Position numbers and translations under genes: made by a program. A stretch of 64,000 nt of DNA from Owenia fusiformis. Its lineage: Eukaryota > Annelida > Polychaeta > Sabellida > Oweniidae. Shown here one piece after another: positions 39,940 to 51,900 of the stretch. A model generated the notes under the pieces. It made no database searches and was not told the origin of the DNA. It worked only from the letters and a program-made list of their open reading frames with translations. The number at the start of each line of letters is the position of its first letter. The first letter of the stretch is position 1. The stretch is from the NCBI GenBank assembly GCA_903813345.2, contig CAIIXF020000010.1, positions 27,304,425 through 27,368,424 on the forward strand, given 5' to 3'.

Positions 39940-42900
39940 ATGTGGTTCGATGAAGTCGGTGAGATTGCAGAGGTGTTTAGGACCAGTCTGCCTCTTTCAT
40001 TTCTCTTTTTTGTGCCAATTATCATTCTGATCTCTCCAGTAAGCCCAGTCGGCGCTGCGCATGATTTTTCAGTTTATCGAATGCAACAATACGATCTTCA
40101 ACAAACGAAGTACGGTATGTATATTTTGTTGAATGAGTTCCAGAGTAAACTAATTTAATATGTCTACATGTGCAAACCTAAAGAAACCCTTCCCAGATCT
40201 ATGAAACAGACCCGTCAGGTGGGAGGGGCGGAGGAGGTGTGGTTGCAACTTACTCACGTCGAGAGCTACCATGTTAGATTTTTAAAAGTACTCACGTCGA
40301 GAGCTACCATGTTAGATTTTCATGGCCGTAGCCAGGGGGGGAGCAGATGGTGCAGGTGCACCCCCCCTTGAGTTTTGCCTCGTCGCTTTTTGAAAAAGTT
40401 GACTCATCACTATTTTATTATTTGCCTCACAATATGTAAATATACACATTCAGTTCACTAAATATATACGAAAAGCTAAAATTTCGAACATTATTTACTG
40501 CCAAAATTCTATGGGTTGAATTTTGCTTGCCTCATTTACAGGGGAAAGTTGCGTCATTTACAGAGAAAATTTGCCTCAGATAGAAAATTAGCCTCACGAG
40601 AGAAAATTTGCCTCAGTGAGAAAATAAGCCTCACTTACAGAGAAAATTAGCCTCACTTACAGAGAAAATTTGCCTCACTTACAGAGACAATTTGCCTCAT
40701 TTACAGAGAAAATTTGCCTCACTCACGGAGGAAATTTGCCTCACTTACATAGGAAATTTGCCAAAGAGAGAAAAATTATTGCCTCACTTAAGGTGAAAAT
40801 TTGCCTCATTTACAGAAAATTTGCCTCAGTGCACCCCCCCTTGGGAAATCCTAGCTACAGCAGTGATTTTGAAAGTATAGCTTATACTTTCAAAATCTAA
40901 GTAGCTCTCGACGGGAGTAAGTTGCAACTCCCTCAGAAATCTTGGAAAAATGCCTGGCATTAATGTAGCAATGAGTCTTAATTTTTGTTTAGTGTACAAT
41001 GATCTTTTGAACTTAAAGCTGTGCGCCCTTGTACATTTCCGGGAACGTAGTCTTTACATGTAAATTGAAGATAAAGTGATCGTAACAGACCTGAAATCAG
41101 CGTAGTTCTGGCGTCATTCTTATCCATCAACATAATGGAAAATCTTTGTATGTAGTATTGCTTATGTTTCCAGGGTGTAAGAATGCCATAGTAAATGTAG
41201 AAGCACGTCCCATCAATGCTAACACATATACCAGGCGCTGCATTGTAGCGCAGCTTCATGAAATGACCAATGAGAAGTTCAAGAATATGCAAGAACAGAA
41301 TGCTGGAGGCCTCTTGGTCCTGTTACCTAGTAACATGTCTAGGCTCTCCGATAAAGAAAAAGAGGTAAATTTGGTACTCTCATATATCACAGTAGATATA
41401 ATATTGATCTTAGTGACTTTTATTTGTAGAAAATCAAAAAACATATTTGCCCGACATGTAATGGATTATATATAGTCTGATAAAGATCTGATGGTACTTT
41501 GGTGATCACATATTATTATTTGGTGTCTATAACAAATTGTTTGGTATCTGTAACAAATTCTTAAAGCTTCCAATAACTGGTGATGTCGTGTTAATTCCTT
41601 GATACTTACTGTAAAGTGTAAGCATGGGCGGATGTGGGAACCAACAAGGGGGGGGGGCAAATTTTGGGCCCCTAAAATCCAAAAGTGGGCCCAACTTCTG
41701 AAATTTTGAGGCCCATTTTTTCAAAATTTGGCCTGAAATCAAAAAATAAGGCCTTTGAAGGCCCAGTTATGACCAAAAGGCTCACTTTTTGGGGCCTTAA
41801 GGCCTTTTTTGGCCTAACATTTTTTTTCTGGGCCCACCCAGGCCCCCCCCCCAGATCCGCCAGTGCTGTAAGTGCCAGTAGACCCCAACAGTAGTAGCCC
41901 AGAGGACAATATCAGCATTATGGATACATTTGCGTATAAGTTGAAAAGAGCTAGACTGGGAAATGATGTTGTTGTATTGTGTATTGCAGCATTTATTAGA
42001 ACTGGAGCAGGACATGATGCAGGAGGAGACAGTTCTGCCTGTTTACTTTACTACAGAGACAGAGGAGCTAATGGAAATATACAATGACATCAAGTTGGCA
42101 ACCAACAGTGACCAGGCTGCTTCAGCTACAGAAGGTAGAGTATCTTCAATATTGTTCATTTTCATTCAAGTGGTCTTGCTAGCCTTATAAGCCATGGTTT
42201 GTCACCAGGATTTAGAAAAACTCCAGCCGCAACGTAATTCAGCTAGTGATTACTGTTGCCAGTCTTATACACAATCATATTGTGTAAGAAAGAGTAATCT
42301 GATGACCAATTAAAAGCATAAGCAGGGGTTTCACGAGAATTTCTCACAACAGGCTAAATAAATGAAAACAACAGGCAAAATTAATGGAAATCATAAATTT
42401 AGCATGGAAAAGTTGATAAGTCCCTAAAAGCAACAGGCAATTTTGTAAAAGCAACTGGTGGAAATCGCCTGTTGCCTCCTGCTAATAAAACCCCTGATAA
42501 GGCGGGTTAATTTTTCGAATATGAATTGTGTTGGTACCATACATTTTACTTTTTGATATTTAATTTAGATTTTTGTCCCTCCAACATAAATGTTCAAATG
42601 AAAAATACTTTGCATTTACTTTTTCTTAACTACTGTTGATACATTTAGATTTATTATAAATAGGTGTTAACAATATCTGTCTTTTATCTTCTGTTATTGC
42701 GATATATTGAGATTTATCAGCTTAGAGTCCTTCAGAATTATTTGAGATATTTAATTAATTTTTGTTTTCGGATAAAGTTGGACTAGACTCAAATGACCTC
42801 CTTCTGAAGAGAGTGTTTAATCTAGGCTTAAAGATAAGGATTATAAATTATCCCAAGTTTTAGACCAGTTACTAATATGAATGTTAATTGTACATAAATC

Positions 42901-45900
42901 CCATGGTATCATGTTCTTTATTGTTTAATAGAGCCCTATGATACCTGCTTTGGTTTGTAAATGACCTATATTCTAGCCCTGCTTTGTAAGTGTCAGAGTG
43001 ATTTTCTTACTCTGATGATTTGTAATGGCCTGATCACACATCTTATTTTCCAGCTCTACTTGGTGTATGATAGTATAATTCTTTATTTTCTACAACTACA
43101 TGTGTTATTTGTAAAGACCTCATCACACATCTTACTTTCTTGCCCTACTTGGTGTATGATCGCATTATTCTTTATTTTCTACAACTACATTGTGTTATTT
43201 GTAAAGACCTCATCACACATCTTACTTTCTTGCCCTACTTGGTGTATGATCGCATTATTCTTTATTTTCTTCAACTACATGTGTTATTTGTAAAGACCTC
43301 ATCACACATCTTACTTTCTTGCCCTACTTGGTGTATGATCACATTATTCTTTATTTTCTACAACTACATGTGTTATTTGTAAAGACCTCATCACACATCT
43401 TACTTTCTTGCCCTACTTGGTGTATGATCGCATTATTCTTTATTTTCTTCAACTACATGTGTTATTTGTAAAGACCTCATCACACATCTTACTTTCTTGC
43501 CCTACTTGGTGTATGATCGCATTATTCTTTATTTTCTACAACTACATGTGTTATTTGTAAAGACCTCATCACACATCTTACTTTCTTGCCCTACTTGGTG
43601 TATGATAGCATTATTCTTTATTTTCTACAACTACATGTGTTATTTGTAAAGACCTCATCTCATATCTTATTTTCCAGCTCTACTTGGTGCAGCATGGGCA
43701 AATGGCTTCCAGTTGGTCGTGAATGGCCCTCAATCTAAATCTCTTCCTGATTATGAGATTGCCAACATACAAGGTAAGAGTAAAGAATATGTACATAATG
43801 ATATAGTCATATACGAGGTCATTCATAATGCCTGGGTCACATTTGCTCTGTTTCATCGGCTGGCACCCGGCCGATTGAGTATTTTGCTCAAAACTGAATA
43901 CGGCTGATGAATCTGAGCAAATGTGACACTGGCATTAGGTAGATAACATTTATATGCTTGTAGTATAACATGCGCTTGTTCTTTTAAAAAAAACATATTA
44001 AGAAATGTACAGAGTATACTATCGTTGTATATTGTATGAGTATGAGACTGAGTCTATAACTTTTGATGAATTTTTGGAACAACAGTGTTAAGTTTAAAAT
44101 TAATTGAGTTATAATTGTGATTGTTCTCTCCATTCAGGGAAACTGTCAGGGTTTGGTATAGAAGAGCAGCTTCCAACAATTGCCATAGTGGCTCATTATG
44201 ACTCTTATGGAGTTGCACCAGTGAGTAGGCTAAAAATAAACATTTTTACAACAAAATTATTTATTTAGATTTTATTTAACCTATGTGTATTAGTTGTTGA
44301 CAAAATTTAGCTTTTATTCCTTCTAGATGAAATCCTTTGCAAAAAAATTCACACATATACATGTATATTTGACCAAGTCCATAAAAATTCACACATATGC
44401 ATGTATATTTGACCCAGTCCCTAAAAATTCACTCATTTGCATGTATATTCGACCCAGTCGCTAAATATCTTTGTCCTGTAAATTTTAGCCTTCCTAATAT
44501 ACTTGTAGTTGTTTATGTTGTAACAATGTAGAATACAATCCAATGTTTTGATTGATTCCAGTCTCTTGCATTTGGTGCTGACTCTAATGGAAGTGGAGTG
44601 GTAGCATTGCTGGAACTTGCCAGGCTCTTCTCAAAACTCTACATGAACTCAAGAACCCACGCCAAGTATCCTTTACAAATAATAAACACATTATCATGAA
44701 CACTGTTGTTATAAAATATTTGAAATGAAATATTTAAAGACAACATAATTTCCTCAATATCTTTGTAAATGCTAAAACTATGAAAGATGTTATAAGTCAG
44801 AAAAATGTTCTTCCTCCCATGCACAATAGAAGTACAGTAGTTTGTGTGCATGTACATATCTTTACCTCCCTTATAAATTAGGAGTAGACAATTAACCAGA
44901 GGCCTTAAAGTGTTTTTGGCATTACACGGATGGTGTACGGCAATTACAATATTACATGATATGAATGAAAATATTCTTTAACATGTGCAAGATTTAATCT
45001 GCTCTTCCTGCTCTCTGGCGCAGGCAAGTTTAACTACCAGGGCACCAGGAAGTGGATTGAAGATAGCTTAGATGCCTCAGGTGAGTCTAAATGCAACATA
45101 CACTGACTTATTTCCTTATTTCTCGCGTGAAGTCTCTGCATTGGTCAACCACCTTCCAATATAGAGAGAATGTACATGGGTATAGGGATTAAATGTAGGA
45201 CTACATGTATTTTAATTTTTTTAAACAGAATGAAGCTGAATATCTTTTTTGATTTGTTAAGCCACTTCAATAGTCCAATCATATGCACAATGCTCTATAG
45301 ATGCTGTAATCATGTTGAAAATATTTATTGAAACTATATTTCCTTGTATTGATTGAATAGAAATTGATACCTTACTGGATTGATAATTGTAGGCTGCTTC
45401 AATAATGCTTTGTGTCGTTGCCCACAATGAATGCTTTATCTCAAAGAGATTTTGCGTCACACGAGTTATATTCTTCTCACTAAATAATTGCATAATTAGT
45501 TTTTGATCGTCACTGATTATGTCACTCGTCATCACAACCTTGTCACAGTGTCATCATTTTATGTCACCACCAGAAGTGGTGACATATTGTTAGTCTCCAA
45601 CTTTTTTGTGGATGGTATTCAGTGGTTGGTGTTTGGTGGTTTGAGTTCAGCAGCTTGTGTTCAGCTGTTGGTGTTTGGCATCGGTAACAAATGGCAGGTG
45701 ATGACATTTTGTATGTTAGTGCCTTGTTATCACATTGTCATTGACATTACTAAATCAGGATCATTAGTTGATTGTCTACATAGTACATACTTCATGAATC
45801 CTAAACGAAAGAGTTTATTTGTTGAAGAGTAGAGAAGAATTATAATACACATGTAGAAGAGTCCAAGCCATATTGCTGCAAAATGAAGCAATGGATAATG

Positions 45901-48900
45901 TATATTGCCTGTAGTTGATTGGTATATCACTATACCCCCAATGTACATCAACCAGCACACATATAGCACCCCAACCAGTAGGATTATCATCTTGATAGCT
46001 TTCAGTTCAGATTTGAAACTGTTTCTCACCCATGGTTTGTTCCCTTTAGATTCCTTGGTATCTTTTTGTTTTTTTATTCCTATTTTATTGATATTTTTTT
46101 GGTGACGTCGAGCAATCACGAAGATGTTGACATGAGCACCAGTCATTGTGGTGATGAAAATGTAGATGATGCTTTGTAAAATGTACGGATACAAGGATGT
46201 TGATCGCCATTTCACTTCACAAAGGAATGCTCCAGTTCTATACTCATACTCAGATACGGCAATGGGAATGCAGACTGCATAAGCTAACAAACATAAGATA
46301 ACAGTCGCTAAAATCACACGCTTTGTTGTCGCCTTTGGGGGATACTGAAATGGGTATTTAATGGTAAATAACTTATCAATGCTCATTGCAGTTAAAAACA
46401 ACAATCTGCACAGTACAGTTGCGGATAATAAGTACGCCATTGTTTGGCAGATTGTTCCATTTAGGCTGCCTCTGTGGATACTCTCATAAAATCCCAGGTA
46501 CATGAAGCCTACACTGCTATCTGTTAAGGCCTGTCCTAACATGAACACTCCTGCTGAAGTCCACAACGGCCTTGTTCTGATCACAACATAGATGATTAGA
46601 GTGTTTGATATTGCTATAGCAGATGAAATCAGCAGTATGATCGCTTTTTGGTAAGGAGCAGGTGGTGTGAAAAATATTGTCTCATTCATCATCAAAACAT
46701 TGTACATGTTCATATATTTCAAATCACCTTTTCGTTTGCTTTGAACTTTTTATTAGATTGATTCCATAGTTTTGCAGCAGTTTTGTGTTATATCCTTCTT
46801 TAACGTTTCAGTCATGTTAACAAACACATATTTAGAAGCCTGTCTCCATTTTGAAGTATGTTTAAATATGCATATTTATTCTTTTTTAAAACTTCAATAA
46901 TTCTCAAAATATGTTTCATATGTTTATCTATTTTGTCTTTTTATTATTTTTTTAATTATGTTCCCATCAATTCTTTAAAGATTTCTGATCATCTGTTCTT
47001 CCTTTGTTGAAATGTTGAATTTTTATTGGATTACGTCATTCAGTCGATCATACATGACCAAAGCACTCCCTCTGCAAGTGATCCCCTCGGAAAAAAATGT
47101 CTTAACTTTCCAAATTTCATGTTGCAAGGAATACATCATTCTATTATGAAACAAAGCAAGGAAATGTAGTCTGAATATTTCAATATTTGAGCACATTGAT
47201 TAAAGCTAACCAACACTTATTGACCCCAGGGCTGTTTGTTCTCCCATCTGGATAATTTAGAAAGGTCTATTTGTATATAACAATACTTTTTTTGTTTGTG
47301 TCACATTGATCTATTGAGTGACAAAGACACGTGATTTCAGCAAGTGTGCACAAATGAGGTTGATTTTTGATAACCTCATTCAAAACTGTGATATTTCTTT
47401 AACGATTATCTGTTTGTAAGAAGGTAATTAAAATGAGTTTTGTAGGGGATCAAGAGTTGCATAATATGGAATATGGAGGAAATTAATGCACCTTTTCGAT
47501 GTTCAGGTTTCTTGAGTTGATGGATTGCTTTCCCAAGCAGCTCCTTTGATTGCTTTTTCACTCCAGTCTATGAATCAAAACCATATGTTTCATTTTCCAT
47601 GTCATCATTCCCCTATTATTTCCTAAGCAGGTATTATCTCCCACATGTTGATGACCGTTCATGAATATATAGGAAACTATTTTAAAGCATTTATCAGAAA
47701 TCATTAGTTACCCTTTTCATACTTGCCGCTCACATTGATATAGCTTCCCAATTAGTGCATTAAAGAAGCAGCAAATATAACCTTGACAAAAATGTATGTA
47801 CCTCATATAAACTCGAGTCTCACTGTTTTTTTAAACATTATACTAGTATAGCAGTGTGACAACATTTGTTCTGATCTTTGTCCATTTAAATTAACAATTT
47901 ATTGTTGAGCAAATATTTAACAGGAATTACTCAGATGTGAGTAGGTAGTTACCAGTTTCGCCACCAGGTGGCTGATTCGGGGGAATTAACATGGCAGGGT
48001 ATTACAAAATTCCCTTAAACTTGAATATGCATCAGTTTTAGTGGTTCACTTGTCATATTGCCCTTATGTATCTGATAGTTATACAAATTAAAATATGTCC
48101 AGTAAAAGAAAATATTATCTGCCCAACACAAGAAAAGATATTTCACTTTTTGTGGTTTTACAACATGGGGTCTATGGGGAATCTCCCCGACCTAGAAGTC
48201 ACATTTTCAAAGAAAATTTAATTTTCAAAGTTGATAAACTCTTTTCAAAACCACATTTCTAAATGTAATTTTACATGTAAATTCAAAATATGACATCAGT
48301 TTGACTGACAATTTTTAATGACGTAAATCAAGATTATTTCTACTCGCATCTGGAATATTGATTAGCCTAATTTCATTACCAGTGATATTCACATGGCATG
48401 CTGTGTGCCAGAATGACCCCTATGTCCAGGTCCAGTCTGTAGTGTAACTTATGAAACAGGATCAAATCTAGGGACTCAAAAATCAATCATGGTATTCAAA
48501 AATCAATCATGGTATTCAAAAATCAATCAATCTTTATTGACAATTCTATTGTATACCATGTAATTGTGCGTCATTATATGTATGTGTATGTCAAAACATG
48601 TTTGATTATTTGTCAAAATGTGGGTAGCAGAACTTCAAGATATTGAGTTTGTCTTGTCTTGTGTTTGTTTTCATTGGCAATTGAATTGACTTACATGAAA
48701 CTGCATGATTGGATGAAATATGTGTACCTGTCTGTCTATACAATTACCAAGAATCTGAAGGCATACACAATACAGTGTGTACTATTTATTTGGATAGTTT
48801 TTTCTTGGCTTAATAATAAATATATATATATATATTATACAGGGGTTTCATGAGCAGGCAACATACACTTTTCACTGGTTGTTTTCACAAAACCATCTGT

Positions 48901-51900
48901 TGTTTTTAGGGACTTTTCAACTTTTTCGTGTTTAATTTATGATTTTCATTAATTTTGCCTGTTGTTTTCACTTATTTAGCCTGTTGTGAGAAATTCTTGT
49001 GAAACCCCTGTTACAGGACAAGCCTTAAGATACATGTATATTTATGAAACTGACAGTAAATGAATTTTAGTTACTCATATGAGATGCTTTATGGGTAAGT
49101 TACCCTCAAGGTGAGTTACAAGTTCCATATTGGTTCAAAAGGGCCATCGCAAAATACCTTAATCCCAATGTTATTATTGTCTATTTTCAGAGAGTAGTCT
49201 ACTACCTTAATCCCAATGTTATTCTCTTCTATTTTCAGAGAGTAGTCTACTACAGGATGTACAGTTTGTCTTATGTCTGGATACTTTAGGCTCATCCAAC
49301 AATCTAAACCTTCATGTCTCTAAACCACCTAAAGAGGGCAGTGCAGCAGCAAGCTTTGTCAAGGTAACAAAGTGACCATTTATACCTCAGGAATGAATCT
49401 TTTTAACTTTATTCTATGTGTAACAGCCAGACAAAATCCTATAAAAAATTAAAAGGCATCAATGAAAAGACATTCTTTTAATATTTTCTGTATATAAAAG
49501 TTAAATTTGAGTAACTTGATCCCACAGTCTGTACAGGCAAATTATATAGATCCCTGTACAAGCTTGTATGAGTCTTGGAACTTACAAGCTGTTTAGTGGC
49601 CTTGAACGTCTGTTTCAGGTTGTACAGAACTCGTTGAGTCAATGGGTCTCATACAGCCATGTAAAGGCTCAAATGTAGTCTGTCTATGTACTGTACATAT
49701 GAATGAAGTTCAATTTCATTTCAGCATTTAGAAGAGGTGAAGGCTTCCTTTTCCCCAGAAGTCAACTTCAATGTAGTTCACAAGAAGATCAACCTGGCAG
49801 ATGACCTCCTAGCTTGGGAACATGAGAGGTTTAGCATACGCAGAATCCAGGCCTTCACCCTATCCCACCTAGACAGTCATAAACACCTAGAAAGAAACTC
49901 AGTCATTGATACAAGGTAGACTTAATAAGATTACCGGGTCTTTCCCCATGGAAATTATACAAATACTAATAAAGATAGTTAATTCATGGAGACTAAGATG
50001 GATTCAGATTGAATATATAATAAAAACGCAGTAATTCTCTATGTTCTCTATGATTATGAAAGGATTTGTATTTGGGGTTTCATTAAATATTCTGACTTAA
50101 TGATTGAAAACAACAAGCAAAATTATTGGAAAACATAATGTTTTATCAATTGTAAGCAGTTTCAAACTGGCAATTTTGGTATAAACAGCAAGAGAAAATC
50201 GCATGCTACTTGCACATTGACATGTTTCTTCTCATTTTATATTCTTTATTCATGTATTTCTGGTTTTATTTGCAGAGAAAGAGTTGACAACCAAAAGCTT
50301 GCCAGAAATGTTAAGGTTCTAGTTGAAGCCTTAGCCAGACATGTGTTTGATGTGCAAAATCAAGGGAACTTAGAGATATTCAATGGTGCTTTGGTAAGTG
50401 ACAAGATTTCTTTAGAGATATTCAATGGTGCTTTGGTAAGTAACAAGATTTCTTTAGAGATATTCAATGGTGCTTTGGTAAGTAACAAGATTTCTATAGA
50501 GATATTCAATGGTGCTTTAGTGAGTAACAAGATTTCTTGAGATATTCAATGGTGCTTTGGTAAGCAACAAGATTTCTTTAGAGATATTCAATGGTGCTTT
50601 AGTAAGTAACAAGATTTCTTTAGAGATATTCAATGGTGCTTTGGTGAGTAACAAGATTTATTTAGAGATATTCAATGGTGCTTTGGTGAGTAACAAGATT
50701 TCTTTAGAGATATTTAATGGTGCTTTGGTGAGTAACAAGATTTCTTTAGAGATATTCAATGGTGCTTTGGTAAGTAACAAGATTTCTTTAGAGATATTCA
50801 ATGGTGCTTTGGTAACTAACAAGATTTCTTTAGATATTCAATTTTGCTTTCGTGAGTAACAAGATTCATTTAGAGATATTTAATGGTGCGTGAGTAACAA
50901 GACTTCTTCAGAGTCACTAGTGTTTGAATTCAATGCAACTGCCAGACTTGAGATCATAAGGAAACTATGCTGATTCTTAAAGAACATTGGGTCACAAGGT
51001 CTTGTAAGACCATGGGCCAATATAGCATATCATTTATCTTTGTAAATAAATTGCTTGAGGGTGATGAATTTAATGATGTAGTGATAATGTGTACATGAGT
51101 GACATCTATATTTACATTTGCAGTTGAGATTAAATACACTGGTCATGATTGAATTTTAGATTTTCGGGAAAAAATAAAAAATATAAGTGATTTAACACCT
51201 TGCTTTTTCCATGGTTAAACATGCAAGAACCTTCCCTTGTAGGATGTTCAAGAGGAATCTATAGGCTCATGGATGGACTACCTTGGCACACAATCCAGGG
51301 CAGCCCAAGTATTAACCAAAGACCATGTAATAGTAGCAGCTTTAGAACAGGCTCTCTCCAGACATCTGAAAGATGTGAAGAAGGTGCTCTCTACAGCAGA
51401 CAAAAGGTACAATTTATAACATGGGAATCTGACTTGTTTGAATTATTGTCTTTGAAGCATCGTTGGGGATAATTCTATATATAGTGGAATTCAAAATCCA
51501 TATTTGACATCTTTAGTTTTTAATGTAAGCATCCATATGTTAATAGGGCATTAATTCTAGTTATGCGATTCGTGGGAATTATCCTGCATTACTTTTACCT
51601 ATTTCAAACCCAAAGCTCCATGTGAATGTGGTTTAAACAATACAAAAGAAGGACAAAGTTTGAATTCCTCAATTCTTATCGACCATTTTGAAAAATAAGA
51701 TAACAACTATCAATATGTTCTCAAAATTGACAAGTTAGGCTAATATATGCAATTTTCCTTAATATTTTGTTTGCTTATTTGTAGAGATCCTGACTTTGTG
51801 TTCTACTCTGGTGCCGAATTCACTATGTCAGCTTACAAGTAAGTTATTTATGACAGACTATAAATTACAATTTTTCAGTTTATGCTTTATCAATCACTTT

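Noticed and set aside
42961-43382. Overlapping frames of 80-110 codons rich in FLQLH
   Set aside because: They lie in the 89-bp array in NCLN intron 3.
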